Part shown: piece by piece, positions 40,423-53,767 of the stretch
Numbering within the stretch: position 1 is the first letter of the stretch
Layout of the letters: every line of letters starts with the position of its first letter
Origin: Eucalyptus grandis
Taxonomy: Eukaryota > Streptophyta > Magnoliopsida > Myrtales > Myrtaceae
Direction: 5' to 3'
Assembly (NCBI RefSeq): GCF_016545825.1
Contig: NC_052619.1
Location: 65,978,115 to 66,042,114 of the forward strand
Length of the DNA: 64,000 nt
The notes under the pieces: model-generated
Told to the model about the DNA's origin: nothing
The model's database searches: none
The model's input: only the letters and a program-made list of their open reading frames with translations
Translations under genes and position numbers: made by a program

Positions 40423-41562
40423 TTGTAACTTGTAAACTAATGTTATCATGTGTTACGGTGTTCATGTCCTTAGTTATGATGATATGTCGTGATAGGACAC
40501 TGTCCATCCAGAGTACCATACAAGTTGCAGTCCTATTATAAGGTGTATTGTTACTCAAATCATAGGGCAATCCCTCCCCCCCCTTTCCTTTCCTTTTTGT
40601 TTTACTTACGCAGTAGACAAGATAAATTGGAGCGAGAGTAAGACTATGGAGCAACAATCAACAATGTCATGAGACAAAACAAAGAAATTCAACGAATATT
40701 ATCAATCGTCTCGTCAGCCATCTCAACATGTTAAAAATAATGATATATCACTTGACATCAAATGGGTCGATGACACGGTATAAGACCAATCATATAGCAC
40801 GAGGAAAGTGGAAAATGGTAAATGGGTTATTTGAAGATAAAAATTTGGGAGTGACGTAATGTAATAACTCTTTATCATCATAACGCATTAATAGCAAGAA
40901 AAGTTAGATGTGTTCATGATGCTCCGGGTAGGTACGAACTGAAAAGAGGAAGAAACGTGGTGGGGACGAGTCAATGCTCAGCTCAAAGCGACGGACACTT
41001 AGAGAAAGTCACATTACTTATCTCTGGCAAGTAATTGTGGTTTGGTTTCTTTAATTCCTTTCTTCTTCTTCTTCTTCTTTTTTTTTATTTCTTTTGATTT
41101 TTTTTGCCATTAATCAGAGTGGAAATCATGTTAGGAATGACAACAACGTCTAACAATACCCCACAAAAACAGGGAAAGCCATCTAGATGGACTCAATTAA
41201 CCTTAACTGGAGGATTTATTTATTGCTATTTTTATAAAATTATTATATTGTAAATATCACACATTTAGTAAATACTAATGCCTTTTATTGACTTAACTTT
41301 TATTTTTATTTTTTTTGGTCAGATTCTTGACTCAAGTTGAGGGTGTTGGAGACTCAACAAAATCTGTTCCTTAAAGTCATTTGCCTACACTTATCTGCTG
41401 CTTCCGATTTCCGTTCTATTTATGACTTCCTCTCGGGATTATTTCTTAAATAAAAGCGACGATTAATTTTTGAAATTTTTGTATAGGATTAATTAGGTAA
41501 TATCTTAATGTCTTCGCGGATTTCAACTATCGAACAAAGTAAAGGCGCGTGGGTGTTTCAAG

Positions 41563-41636
41563 ATTTACAACAAGTCAAACGGTTAAAACAAAAGTCACTA
41601 TTTACAACAAGTCAAACGGTTAAAACAAAAGTCACT
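41563..41636 (+). repeat. 2 x 37-bp tandem repeat
   Basis: The unit starting ATTTACAACAAGTCAAACGG and ending AAAAGTCACT occurs twice in succession, apparently without mismatch. Confidence 0.95.
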
Positions 41637-44600
41637 ACGCAAAGCTAATTTAAAGGAATCTCGCTTGTCATGCAATATTCCGACAAGGAATTTTCTAACG
41701 TTAAGTAGGAGAGATAGGGTTCATACAGTGCAGTTTGGGTGTTCTCATGTTTATGTGTAAGCCACACGGTATGATCCGTTTATTAGGTGTTCCATTGGTC
41801 TTCCGACAGTCGAGTTTACCGAGCTCGTACATTACAAAGTCGGGTTATTTCCCGAGTGTCCAGATAATGCAGTCTCCATGTCCGTCCATGTACTTGAATG
41901 ATAGAAAAGATAGTGAACTGGAAGCTGAATTTAAACACCCATTTAGGCTTTCTGCACACCTAAACTTCATATAAATTCAGCATATGCCGACTAAAATACC
42001 TACTTTGGTTGGAAAAATAGGGTTGTCTTGTTATATTCTGAAAGATTTGATCAGGAGAAACGAATCTAAGTATTCCATCATTTCTACTTAGCTCTAAAAT
42101 GCCATTTCCAATTTGATGAGTTCATGCTTTAATTGGATGATATGACAGGGAAAAAGTCTTGATTACTGAACTTATCGTTGGTCGCCACATTTTGGCCATC
42201 ATGGTCGGTGCCATCCAGCACATAGCAACTAAGAGGGGAAAGTGCCAAAAACTTAACCCTTAGGAAAACCAAGAGATGGAAAAAGAGGGAACAGACCATC
42301 ACATGGCAATTGAAGTGCGTTGATGTAATGGGTCAGATCATAAAATTCACATCTTCATAGACCCACCAGATGGCATAAATGATGTCTAACCATGATGGGT
42401 TACATTCACTCTTTTACTCTTCTTAGATCGCGTCCGATCCTTCAAATTGTTCGCCCAAAAACACGACATTACGAAATAAGCATCTGCAGTCATCTGCAGT
42501 CAGAAAAATACACATTCAAAAATCTTTGCACATTCAATTTAATGATCTTTGCACCTGTATTTTCACACACAAGTTTTGCTTTTGCACCTTCTTTATGGCT
42601 ATCTTTACGCATTTGCTGAAGCAGAACCTGTGGGGGGTCTATTTTTCAGCTGGCTTTCTTTCTTTTTTCTCGGCGCTCAGGTCTCGAAAAGCAATTCAAT
42701 TTCGTTACCACAAACTCCAAAACAACGACCCCACGTCGCGCTCGAGCTGTCACGTTCATCACGGATACGTTCAAGTTCAAGAGGGGGGGACCTCCCCCGC
42801 TTCCCCAGATTCCTTTTGACTGAACCATCAGAATGTCTTTTTCTCTTTTTCCTTCTTCTTCTTCTTTATTTTCGCCCCCCCATTCTCACCTGTTCTTGCC
42901 AGTCCTCCACAGCTGTGACCCAGTTTCCGTACGAGTCGCACGACAGGCAGCAAGGGGGAAATTTGGGCACTTCATCGAGGACCGTCGAATTACAAGATAA
43001 GAAAACAAATCTCGATCGAAAATTTTCGAATCGTTTGTGAAGCACGACGTCTTGGGCAGAAGGTACAATACAGTATAATACGACGTCTTTAGGACGATCA
43101 ATCGGTTTTCATAAGATCCAGTGAGGGGGGTTGTCTTGATCGAATCTGAGCTCTCTTTGATGAGCAGGATCCCATATATCTTTGCGTGGTCCAAGAACAA
43201 CCCACGTTTGGACCACTCGCGAGCCTGTCTGGTTCTAACCAATTGCAAAGTCGTCGCCCCACTTTTATTTGAAAAGAAGGAAAAAAGAAAGAGGGAAGTG
43301 ATTTTTCTTCTTTTTATTCAATTGCCGACTCGGGTCTGGAAGATACGAGATCAGTGGGCAGAACGAGCAAAGTGGGTTGCTTTTGGCTTTGCTTCGAGCC
43401 TGCTGCAGCCAGCAGAGACTGTGGAGGGGGCTTTTTGTGGTCTTTTCTAGGATGAGAAAATGGTTTTGCGCAGACCCCTTGGGGTGAAGCCAAAAAAGTG
43501 TGAAATGCGTCGAGGGTGAAATCGAATTCTGTCCTTTACAAAGTAAATTCCGACCATGTGACTTTTGTAACATCTTAAGTCTCTGAAAGCTTCCCCTTTC
43601 TGCTCACAAATGAGAGAGCCTCTCGAGAACTGCACGGTCAATAACAACATGGGGGACACTTCTAGGATACCAGAGTGTACGGTACTTAATTACATGTGCA
43701 TTCGTAATTAAGTACAAAAATGTCGTAACACATGACAAAATTTGAACACAGGCTTGGGTGATAGAAATTGTTTATGAGGCATCTAGATAGAATGCAAATT
43801 CAAACCTGTCATTAAGATATTTGAGCATGCATAAACGTTTTTGAGCTTTAGTATAATGAGCCAAGCAACGATGCAATTGGGGACAGTGTGATCACATGTG
43901 TGCGAGCTTCACGAAAAAGTTCATGCACAATGGGAGAGCTGAGCTGGGGCATTTGGGTCTCTTCAATCCTAGTGAATACATATCTTTGTTCCGAGCGAAT
44001 GTTCTAAATGTACACAAAAGGCTAAGATAAGAGATGTCCCAAGTGGCAAGAACACGATGTTGCCTAATTTAGAAAACCGAATAAAGTGGAGAAAAAGGGA
44101 GCCAACCATCCCTGAATTGGTGCAGAGTGGCTTTAATAGGTTGCTGGTTTTTTATAATAAGGGATCATATCAGAACATATTCCTCGCAATTGCCCTAATA
44201 TCTACTGAATTCTTTTAAACGTTGACTTTAAAACATTAAAGAGAAGCAAAGGAAGATTTTTTTCCTCCTTAGCTTTCTCTCTAGACATGTTGCGATAAGA
44301 ATCTATTCCAGATTTTCTAGCTTTTCGGGCATCCTCTGATTCAGGACGTGTAAAATTGAAAGGATCCACACAACCTCATTCGAATCTCGAATAGCTCAAA
44401 ATGCTCTTCCTCGAAACTGGAAGTGTGCGTATCACGCAACTTCAGATGTCCCAACAGCAAACACATGAGCAATGACACCTACCCAGAATAGATGATTCCG
44501 GGTCAGGAAGTGAAGTGGATAAAAGAGATGAGGATCGTTTATGGGCTTCTGATCAAGGACCTGATTGGCCTAAACAATGATAGTGAAGAGTAGCATCATT

Positions 44601-44926
44601 TGCCATCCGAATCCGAAGGAAAAAACAAAACTGGGGTTATTATTTGTATTAATGAAAGAGCAAGTTATTACAGTGTTGGAGAAGTATTTGACAAGAACGA
44701 ATGGTAAAGGAAACTTTAAGGCTCTTCCTTGGCCCATGTTCCTGTAGGATCGAGACTATTTTGTACCCCTAAACTGAAGCCTTTCACGTCTGGCCGAAGT
44801 CCTGATAAATGCTCAAATTTGTGCAAGGAGCAGTTCCTGGACCAAGATTGCAACTAATGCCAACTAGAAGAGGAAAACAATATGAACAGAAGAATGAACA
44901 AATAGAAGAATGTCATCTGTTGTAGG

Positions 44927-47900
44927 TCACGGGCCTGTGCAGAGATCACCCCACTTTACGTCGTACCTTGCAGCAAGACGGTGTGCTGCAACAGGGCCCT
45001 GACTGCCGTAAGGATAGCTCTCAGGGACAGTTTTCTTCTCCTCAATCTCTTTCAACACAGGCGTGAAGATAGCCCAAGCAGCATCCAACTCATCGCTACG
45101 GATAAAAAGCCTTCTTTCCCCCTCGATAGCATCAAGCAAAAGCCTCTCATAGGCATCAGGAATCTCCTTTGAATATCTACAAAAGGCACGAGCAGAAGTT
45201 GTCATGAGCGTATATCACTAAATGAAGCATTATCACATTAAGTGTCGAAACTTTGTTTCTCTTTTCCCCTTTTCTCCCAAGTACTTCAAATGTAAAGCCA
45301 CTTAGACATTGTACTAGAACTTTTCTTTATAACTACAATCACAGTCAACAAATTAAAGGAAGCAAAAAAGGGACAAAGAGGATGCTTGAAGAAATACTAC
45401 AGTATCTATATTCTACAGTAATTAATGTGAACATGTTTTGCTAGTTGTATCTCACTCCCAAAATATGTCATTTCAACAAAACTAAAGGGGAGAGATCTAC
45501 AATTGCATATGCTCGCCACTATGGACAAGAAGTATATTTTGCCAAAAATTCCTAAAACATGTCAAAGATATGATTGTACCTCGCGGCATAATGTAGATTC
45601 AGATTACTGTGGTCCAATTTCATTTCCAACCCAGGGACCTTATTGTTTATCATCAAATAAATAGCCTCATCTGGCTGCACTCTAATGACAAGCTCATTTG
45701 TGGCTTGATCGAGATCTGTCCCAAGTTTCTGGTTATACAAATTGCCAGGCACATGCCTGAACTGTACCCTTATCTCAGCCCTGAAAAATAAAGGTGCAAA
45801 AAAGCAAGGAAAAGTTGGATGGCTGGGCGCGAGATGGATGAGTATGTAATACAAAACGTGCAAGTTTTATATAGAATAACATATAGATATGTTGAATCTG
45901 CAACTTTTAGTGACTCTAGGTACCTCCGATCTTGTAATGCTTTTCCAGCTTTCATCAAGAAAGGCACCCCTTCCCATCTTGCATTGTTTATGAAAAGGGC
46001 TGCTGCTGCGAAAGTAGGTGTTAAGCTCCCCTTTGGCACGGTCTTGTCATCGGTGTAGGCTGGGTAAGTGGTGGATCCCTCATTGTGGCTTGTGTACTGG
46101 CCAATTACCACGTCATCTAGATGTAAAGGCTTCATGCAACGTAAAACTTTGACCTGGTATAGGCCACAGAAAATTTGAGTTATAACTCACAAGCAATGAC
46201 ACTGAACTGTTTGAAATGCTACTCAAGCATACAACAAAAGAATTACAATACGTCATATAAAGATTTGGGTTAGAACCTTCTCATTTCTTATATCCTCTGC
46301 ATACAAGCTGACTGGAGTTTCCATGGCAAAAAGGGCCAGTATTTGAAGTAGATGGTTTTGCATAATGTCCCTTATTATTCCGTAGTTGTCAAAGTACCTA
46401 TAAAGATTCACATCTGCATACAATGACTATATGGACTTCCATTTGACCTTGAAAGGACAAAATAGGAGAAAAATTTACCCCCCACGCCCTTCAGTGCCAA
46501 AATCTTCTGAAAATATCAACTGTACATTCCTAATATACTGTCTCGACCACAAAGGTTCAAAAATGAGGTTTGAGAAGCGGAGGACTGACAAGTTCTCCAC
46601 TAGCTCCTTTCCCAAGTAATGGTCAATCCTGTAAGGAAATGATGCATATCAATTCAGAGTAATAGTGTTCGTTCATGAAAAGAACCGAATTGTTCAATAA
46701 CCACTCACCTGAATATTTGATTTTCGTCTAAGTATTGCTTGAGTGCTTTTGTCAGAGCAGCAGAGGATTCTGAATCCCGACCAAAAGGTTTCTCCACAAT
46801 TACTCTAGTCCAGCCGTTTCTGGATGCAGCTGATGAGCTTGAACATCTTACAGCATCTACGAAGATATTTGGAGGAATCGACAAATAGAACAGGCGATTA
46901 GAAATTCTCCTGCCCTACACACCAGATTAATGGAAGTCAACTCAAGGCAGGATGAGGGTGATTACAAAAGGAAAAAAGGTAAATGCACATTGAGACATCG
47001 ATCAAGAAACCAGCAAATTAAGGATTCATTACGTCATCTGAATTTACAACATCCTAAGAGGGGGTACATCAGATTCTGAGATAGAATAACATTTTGCTTA
47101 TGATTTACAAATATTACATGACTAGGAATCACATACAAGCGCATAGTCTGTAATTCCAGTATACACCCTCCAATACTGTAACAAGAACCAAGATACAGTG
47201 CTCTCTGACAAGTCATTGCTGACCTAAGTTTCAAACACACAACTTATTTACCTGACAAAAGGAACAAAAACTACACTCCCATGTAGCACATTAGTTCTCA
47301 AAGTGAACCTTTATGTATTGATGCAGATCCCAACAAAGTTCTTGACTCAAGACAGCAGATGGACATGGAGTTTCCTAAATAGTTGACTGTAAATAGTGAA
47401 AGACACTGGCAAAGCAGCATAAATAGCTGCTGAGCATCCCTTGGTTTATACCAGGGGTGGCCTTTCAAAATCAAATATGCAAAACTGCCTGGCCCTTGAA
47501 CTGTTTTAGTTCAGCATTTCTATCTGTCAACCCACACATCTTCCCTCCCAAGCCTCCCATTTTAAGGGCAACTCAAGTGCCTGAATTACTTGCCAATATA
47601 GTTGGCTAACCCACCATTTGGACTTTCAATCAAGATTAGTCTTCTGAGAGTTATGCAGGCTCAAAGTTGCCCAGGGAACTCTAATCGCCTTCCAAGTCAT
47701 GATCTTGGTGTATTATGTCTAAAATCAACCAAGTTCGCATTGAAACATTCCATCAGTAACTCAAACCACTGAAATGCTCTTAGTAAAATAGAACTAACTA
47801 AGAATCTTGACTTAAAGTCATAAGATATGTGGATCAGCAATTTCATTTGAAACGACTGACCAAACTCTAGTCAAAGTCATAGAATATATATAATCTCGAA

Positions 47901-50515
47901 ACAAAAGAGCTAAAAATATTTTCAAATTCCATACTACATGCAAGAACAAGTCTTGCATGCACTTGGTGCCTATGAGCATACTCCATCTCAACCATTAGAT
48001 CACGTGGATCTCAAATGGGCTCCCCACCACTTAATGGCTGAGATGAAGTGGACTCACATGCTTTGGGTGCATACAAGAATTTTTCCATGAGCAAACCAAC
48101 TAAACCTACTCTTGGAAGACAACATGTTTTCAACAACTAGTACACCCCCATTCCAGTTCATCTACCACAACTGCACCATACTTTCGTCAAAATAACCACT
48201 AGGACTATATTTGTAGCTGCTTATAAAATCTTACAACACGATTGAGAGCACAAGATGCAAGCTAACATGTACCCAGCTCATTGTTAACACAAATAAAAAA
48301 AAAAAAAAATGTATCTTTTCAATTACTTTGCCAGCTTACCTCGTGCAGCTTCAGCTTCATATCTAGCTCTGCAAAGTTCTCCAGGCAATCATAATGGCCT
48401 GAATGATAGAAACATCTCTTCAGGAACTGGTCCATCTTTTCTTCACAGTTCTCACTGACAATCCAGAATAAATGGTTATCTACGGTGAGGATTCACATAA
48501 ATTTAAAAATCCAAAAGAGAGGTCTAGACTTTTTTTTTTTTTTGGGGGGGGGAAGCATCTTATATATCGTATATACCGTGCATCACCAATTAGATTTTAG
48601 ATATAGGAAATTCAGAGATAGATTTCCCCATTTGTCGTAACAACAATCCCTTTGTAAAATAGCGACTGGCTTGTTGCGCCATGATAGCAGTATAACTGTT
48701 TGCATCCTGTGATTCTTGCCTGCGGGGTTTATATATACCTTGTCTACTAATAATCTTCATCTGCCTTATAGGCTTAAGCCGTCCATACTTAACTATGGTA
48801 CTAGACCGAGTTTAAATTCTTTATGGCCCATTTCAAGTATCACTCCGCACGGAGTTCTTGTTTGTCCTATGCCTATTTGTTATTTCCACATGCCGCTCTT
48901 CATTCAGCATGCTTATGAGAGGGGTGCTGATATCCCGTATCACTTATCCATAGGCTTCAAATTGGCATTAAACATATAGTCTTCCTACACCCAGTAGCTC
49001 AATCTTTTAAATTGGAATTCCAAATAGTTGCACAAAATACTTTCATGACTGCAACAAAAGAACTAAAGAAGGATCCATGAATGAGAAATATTAGCACTTT
49101 TGGTCTACGAGATAAAAGCTGTATTTACCTTTTATCGATCCTGCAAGTTAGAGATTTACTGATCATGTTTCTGAGTTCAGCATCAGTCATCTTACTCCGA
49201 GCATAACCACATATAGTGAAATGCTGCAACCACAAAACCAATAAAAATGGATGAAGCAATTTGGATGAAGTCCTTGAGGCTCAAGATAAAAACACAAGAC
49301 TGAATCATAACTAATAAAATTTTGAAAAGAGCAACTAGAGAACTTCCACACCTTAGGGAGACAGTCTTCACAAAATAGCGCAAAAAGCGCAGGAAAGATC
49401 TTCTTTTTGGCAAGGTCTCCAGAGGCCCCAACCACTGTGATGCTGACAGTAGACTCATTCTCGCTGATATTTACGTCTTCCACCTCGGGCAAGGTCAATG
49501 ACAAGGAGCCTTTTGATTTCTTTAATGGAAGTTCATTTTCAACTGGAATGATTGTTGTAGCCACTGAACCTATGATTAACAAGAGCCGAATAATAAGTTA
49601 AGAATCAAGTTCCTCATCAGTGGAGAAAAACTGAAGTTGCAAGGTAGAGATACATTCATTAGGCAGAAGAAGATGTGCAAGAAACTCTCATATTTCATAA
49701 TGCTCCTGTTCAGCTCAACGAAATTTCTTCTTGTTTTTTTTTATCCTACCCCTCTCGAACCAACTTCAACGAAAATCTAATCTCGTATAAATCAAAAGGG
49801 TCAATGAAAATAAGCTACAGCTGATTCTGTTTGCAAATATCAAAATCTTTTCTGTGGCATCTACTCCTATCAAATTCAATTCACATTCCCTTTTGACCCT
49901 TTGAAACAGAGAGAAATATGCATCATCTTACGTCAAAAAGATCTTTTGAATCTTTGTTCCTGCATCATAATTATCCCATCAAAACCAATCCAAGCTTCAC
50001 TGGGTTGGAAAAAGTAATATCAACACAACAAAAGAAAAAGGAGCCACTACGCTACAGTGCCTCAATTTGAAAGAAACAACCTTCACGGGAGGCAAAAAAG
50101 AGAGGGAAAAAACATTAATCGCACAGCAAACTAGTAATAACCCGGATAGCAACAGTACAGGAATGGAAAAGGAAAAGGAAAACTTTTGGTACACATGCCA
50201 AAGAAAAACAATTGCAGTACCATATTCAAAAACTACATTACGGGTGGTGGGCATTGCGAACCGAACGTGTATTATCAAGAGGAAAACGCCAATTTCGACG
50301 AGGGTACCTTCATGCAGACGAACGGCATTGGCGCGGCGACTCCTGCGGAGCCGAGACGACGGCCGCGCGCGCAACGCGAGCCTGCCTGCGATGGAGGAGG
50401 AAAGCGTCGCTCGGCGATCAGGCCCGCGATCCAAAGAACATGGGCGAGGCCGGGACGACGGGGAGGATGGGGTTGTTACATGTGATGGACAATGCGTAGC
50501 AGACAAGGCCGCCAT
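44927..50515 (-). CDS. G6PD4: Glucose-6-phosphate 1-dehydrogenase 4-like, chloroplastic
   Basis: Ten exons on the minus strand give 597 aa: 50308-50515, 49352-49569, 49129-49223, 48340-48454, 46709-46914, 46479-46628, 46277-46397, 45924-46153, 45580-45780 and 44927-45176. G6PDH oxidises glucose-6-phosphate to 6-phosphogluconolactone with NADP+, the first step of the oxidative pentose phosphate pathway. Residues 1-70 are a Ser/Arg-rich transit region. The NADP fingerprint [10 protein letters not shown] starts at 117, EKPFGR lies at 253-258, and the active-site RIDHYLGKE lies at 281-289, all intact. The closest family in memory is Arabidopsis G6PD4, reported to have little activity by itself and to pair with other isoforms. 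The donor after exon 7 (AAG then GTTCTA) is weak. Intron 4 is 1.4 kb and holds a MITE. Confidence 0.93.
47950..48085. mobile_element. MITE-like inverted repeat in G6PD intron 4
   Basis: The left arm (CTTGCATGCAC, then CATACTCCATCTCAACCATT) is mirrored by the right arm (AATGGCTGAGATGAAGTGGA, then GGGTGCATACAAG). About 50 bp of imperfect terminal inverted repeat surround a short loop, giving a potential hairpin of about 135 bp. It has no coding capacity. The superfamily is not assigned. Confidence 0.65.
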
Positions 50516-50770
50516 GTATCGCTCTCTCTCTCGCTCGCAGACTCGCAGTTGAGCTTTTTTCCGTGCAGGATTTCCTGCTTTTCAGGAATCGGCTTGAAGA
50601 AAAAGGAACGTGGAGAGAGAAGAGAGAAGAGAGAGAGAGAGAGAGATTGCAAGTGTGTGCGTGCGTGCGTGGAAGTAAGAGCTTCGGAGAGAGCGAAGGC
50701 CCTGGGAATCTCCGAAGCCGGAGGAAGAAGGAAGAGGAGTTGGTAGTTTGCAGGGGAGAGTGTCCGGGTG

Positions 50771-50780
50771 ATTTATAAAG
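50771..50780 (-). promoter_or_regulatory. TATA box of the G6PD gene
   Basis: On the minus strand CTTTATAAAT lies about 255 bp upstream of the ATG. It would place transcription start near 50745 and leave a GA/CT-rich leader of about 230 nt. Confidence 0.45.
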
Positions 50781-50881
50781 GTTGGTCGAATTAGGTTTAA
50801 TCGGAGTGGTTAAGATGGGTTTCACTGAATGGGCTCCACTCTTTATGGGCTAAAATCCATCCTTATATCAATTTTTTAAAG

Positions 50882-51342
50882 AGAAAAAGTCACAAAAAAC
50901 TTCAAACTTTGCCCACACCCATTTGTCCAAAACTTTTTTTGTAACACAAAAAAAATCTCAAATATGTAATGTGACACATTTACCCCAAACTTATATAGCG
51001 TAATATATTTACCTAAAACTTATTTTTTGTAACATAAAAAATTTCAAAATTTTTCTGATGACACCAAAAAACCCCCAAAATTTGTATTTGTATAACACAT
51101 TTATCACAAAAATCTAGTGTCATAGAAAAAAGTTTAAGATTTTTTATATCACTAAAAAAAAGTTTGGGTAAATGTATTATACAAATAAATGTTTGGGGTT
51201 CATGGTGTCTTAGAAAAAAGTTTGGAATAAATATGCCTTAACGGGTAAAGTTTGAGGTTTTTAGTATCACAAAAAATAATTTAGGGTAAATGTGTGATTT
51301 TGTACAAAGTTTTGGGTTTTTTGTGACTTCTTCCTTTTCCAT
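50882..51342. mobile_element. TIR-type element next to the G6PD promoter
   Basis: The left end AAAAAGTCACAAAAAACTTC mirrors the right end TTTTTTGTGACTTCTTCC. Inside, a short AT-rich unit meaning roughly 'TTTGGGGTAAATGTGTCA' and its complement recurs many times in both orientations. No coding frame. It starts about 100 bp upstream of the G6PD TATA box. Confidence 0.6.
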
Positions 51343-52003
51343 ATTTGATGGACTAGATTGTTATTGATTAATTTTATCTAGTAAATCAATTATAAATAGG
51401 TGACTCTATGGGTTAAAAATAAGTTCAATATGAGTATTAATACTTTCATGACTATCTATACACTATCACTTGATCTCACACTCTCTTATTCCGTTCTCTT
51501 ATATCAATTTGGATATGATTTTTCCTAGATTGGATCAAATTTAGATTTGTTTAGCAATATTGGTTGAGCCTAGTATTGATCGATATATTTGTATTGCATG
51601 AAAATTAGTCATTTGATTAGATAATTTTCAACCAACTCACCCATTTGACAGGTCTATTCATGGGTTCAAGGCTGAATTGATAGGTCAGACTCACACTCCA
51701 ACATAAATCAAAGTAACATGAGCAATCTTATTGTAGTGAGTTTCACGTAATGTCACATGAAAAACAACAACTATAATAGAGTATTGACTCTTGATATAAT
51801 CTAATTGTAGCACAACTCTGAGTCCTAAATAAACACGGATCTCCTTATAGAAAGGGAAGCAATGATTTGAAGTTTAAAATCTTGGATGGATGTGTAGCTT
51901 TTCCTAACCAATAGTGCATAAATTTTAAAAAATTAATACCATGAAAAACTACATATTAATATACATGTGATAAATTTATCTCAAACTAAATTTTTTATGA
52001 CAA

Positions 52004-53097
52004 AAAATCGCAAAACCGTACATGTATGATAAATTTACTCAAAATTAATTTTTCTAACCACTAAAAACTCTAAGCTAGTATATTCATGACAAATTTACCC
52101 TTTGATTAAATTGATATCACGAAATCATAAATTAGTACACATGTAACAAACGAAGAGTAAAATCTCAAATTGATATACCCCTTAACTATCATGTGTTATC
52201 TAACTCAGTAATTTAACATATAAAATTTGATGGAAACTAACGAAGGGTAAATTTATCACAATTATATTAGTTTGGAGTTTTTGGTGGTCAAAAAATGGTA
52301 GTTTGGAGAAATTCGTCCTAAGTATATCAATGCAAGATTTTTTACTATAAAAATCCAATTTTAAATGCTATTAATCTCTAAAGATATTTTAGAACTTCAT
52401 TTTTTGTTAATCTTTGTTTGGTGATCATATCTTCAGCTAGTATAGTAGTTGTGCAACTAGTATAGTTCGATTAAGGATTTAGTTGAAACTGGTCTAATTG
52501 ATTTAGCTCAAGGTAAAACTCAAAATAAATTAGTTAGGTTGTCGTAGGTTCCAAAAATCGTAAACCAGTATATATGTGATAAATTTACTAAAAATTAATT
52601 ATTCTGACCACCAAAAACTTAAATTAATACATTTGTGACAAATTTACTCTCTATTAGTTTTTGTTAAATTGAATTAATATCACGAAAAATCACAAACTAA
52701 CTCCAAATCGATACATCCATCAATTTACACTTGTCATCAAACTCAGTAATTTAATAATAAAATTTTATCAGAACTAAAGAAGAGTAAATTTGTCACAAGT
52801 GAGATATTTTACAATTAATAAGTTAGTTTAGGGAAATTTGTCACAAGTATATCAATGTAAGATTTTGTTATTGTAGTTGTTGTTGTTGTTGTATTAACCC
52901 AATTTTAAATGCCATTAATCTCTAAAGACTTTTTGGAGCTTCATTTATTGTTTATATTTGTTTGGCGATCATATCTTCAGCTAGAATAGTGGTTGTGAGA
53001 CCAATATAGTTCGATTTAGGATTAAATCGAAACTAGCCTAATCAATTTAGCTAAAGGTAAATACTCAAAAAAATCAGCTAGACTGTCATAGGTTCCA
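52004..53097. repeat. Diverged tandem duplication, period about 550 bp
   Basis: Two copies (about 52004-52553 and 52554-53097) share, in order, GATAAATTTACT, TGTCAT/TGTTATC then AACTCAGTAATTTAA, AATCTCTAAAGA, GGTGATCATATCTTCAGCTAG-like sequence and GTCGTAGGTTCC/GTCATAGGTTCC. A (TTG)n run is unique to the second copy. Confidence 0.75.
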
Positions 53098-53287
53098 ACC
53101 CGAATTGTCGATTCTTTTTCTTCTTACTCCAGGATAGAATAGGCAACCCGTTTTCTTCCTTTATTATTAAAAAGAAACCCTACGAATATACTAGAATTAG
53201 GACTGTGGGATGTAATGTGAAAGTACACTCAAATTTGCCCGAAAGAAAAAGAAAATAAGGAGAAAATGTACTCACATCACAGCTCCA

Positions 53288-53500
53288 CTAATGAATTATC
53301 ATGTAACCACTTTTAAATGTAAGGAATTTTGAAATTAGCCTGTTCTTAATGTTCATAACTATAATCGGGGAACCCGATTCATCATTTTTGAGATCGGGAC
53401 CTCCAATATCAGCCAAAAATTGATCATCTTTCTTTTCCAGGACACGTTGCAAAGTCTTCATTGCTAAAGGACGAACTTTTGCGATGTGCCCATGTCTCCA
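53288..53500 (-). pseudogene. Orphan exon-like open frame, unrecognised
   Basis: Directly after a good splice-acceptor sequence (TTAGCCTCAG, minus strand) comes a 70-codon open frame ending in TAG: WRHGHIAKVRPLAMKTLQRV, then LEKKDDQFLADIGGPDLKND, ESGSPIIVMNIKNRL and a less coding-like end. The first 45 residues look like a genuine protein. I do not recognise the family, and no upstream exon was found before the DUF4408 gene 268 bp away. It may be a terminal exon left from a broken gene. Confidence 0.35.
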
Positions 53501-53767
53501 CTGAGGCTAACACGAGTGAAATATCATGCATAAATTTTAGTGAGTTCCTATTTGGTTAAAACCCGTGAAATTTATTATACTAATTTCGGAGGAAGTGAAC
53601 TCCTAATGATAAATCGCCTCAAAACTTTGGAGACTATATATGCAAGATAATTCATGGATACACTCCTTTGTTTGTCTAATCTAAATCATGTCCTAAACCT
53701 ACTATTTCAAAAGTCAAGGGTGGTCTATGATGCAAAATACATGGTGGAGTCATGCGTCGGCGCATAT

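Larger units (their letters stand above)
37223..44640. other. Long gene-free spacer
   Basis: About 7.4 kb between the ACR and G6PD genes. It begins with the ACR leader, which has (GA)n/(CT)n tracts at 37254-37280 and 37400-37425. Small direct repeats occur at 40383-40422 and 41563-41636. A 121-codon minus-strand frame at 38807-39172 shows no known domain. I see no supported gene. Confidence 0.45.
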
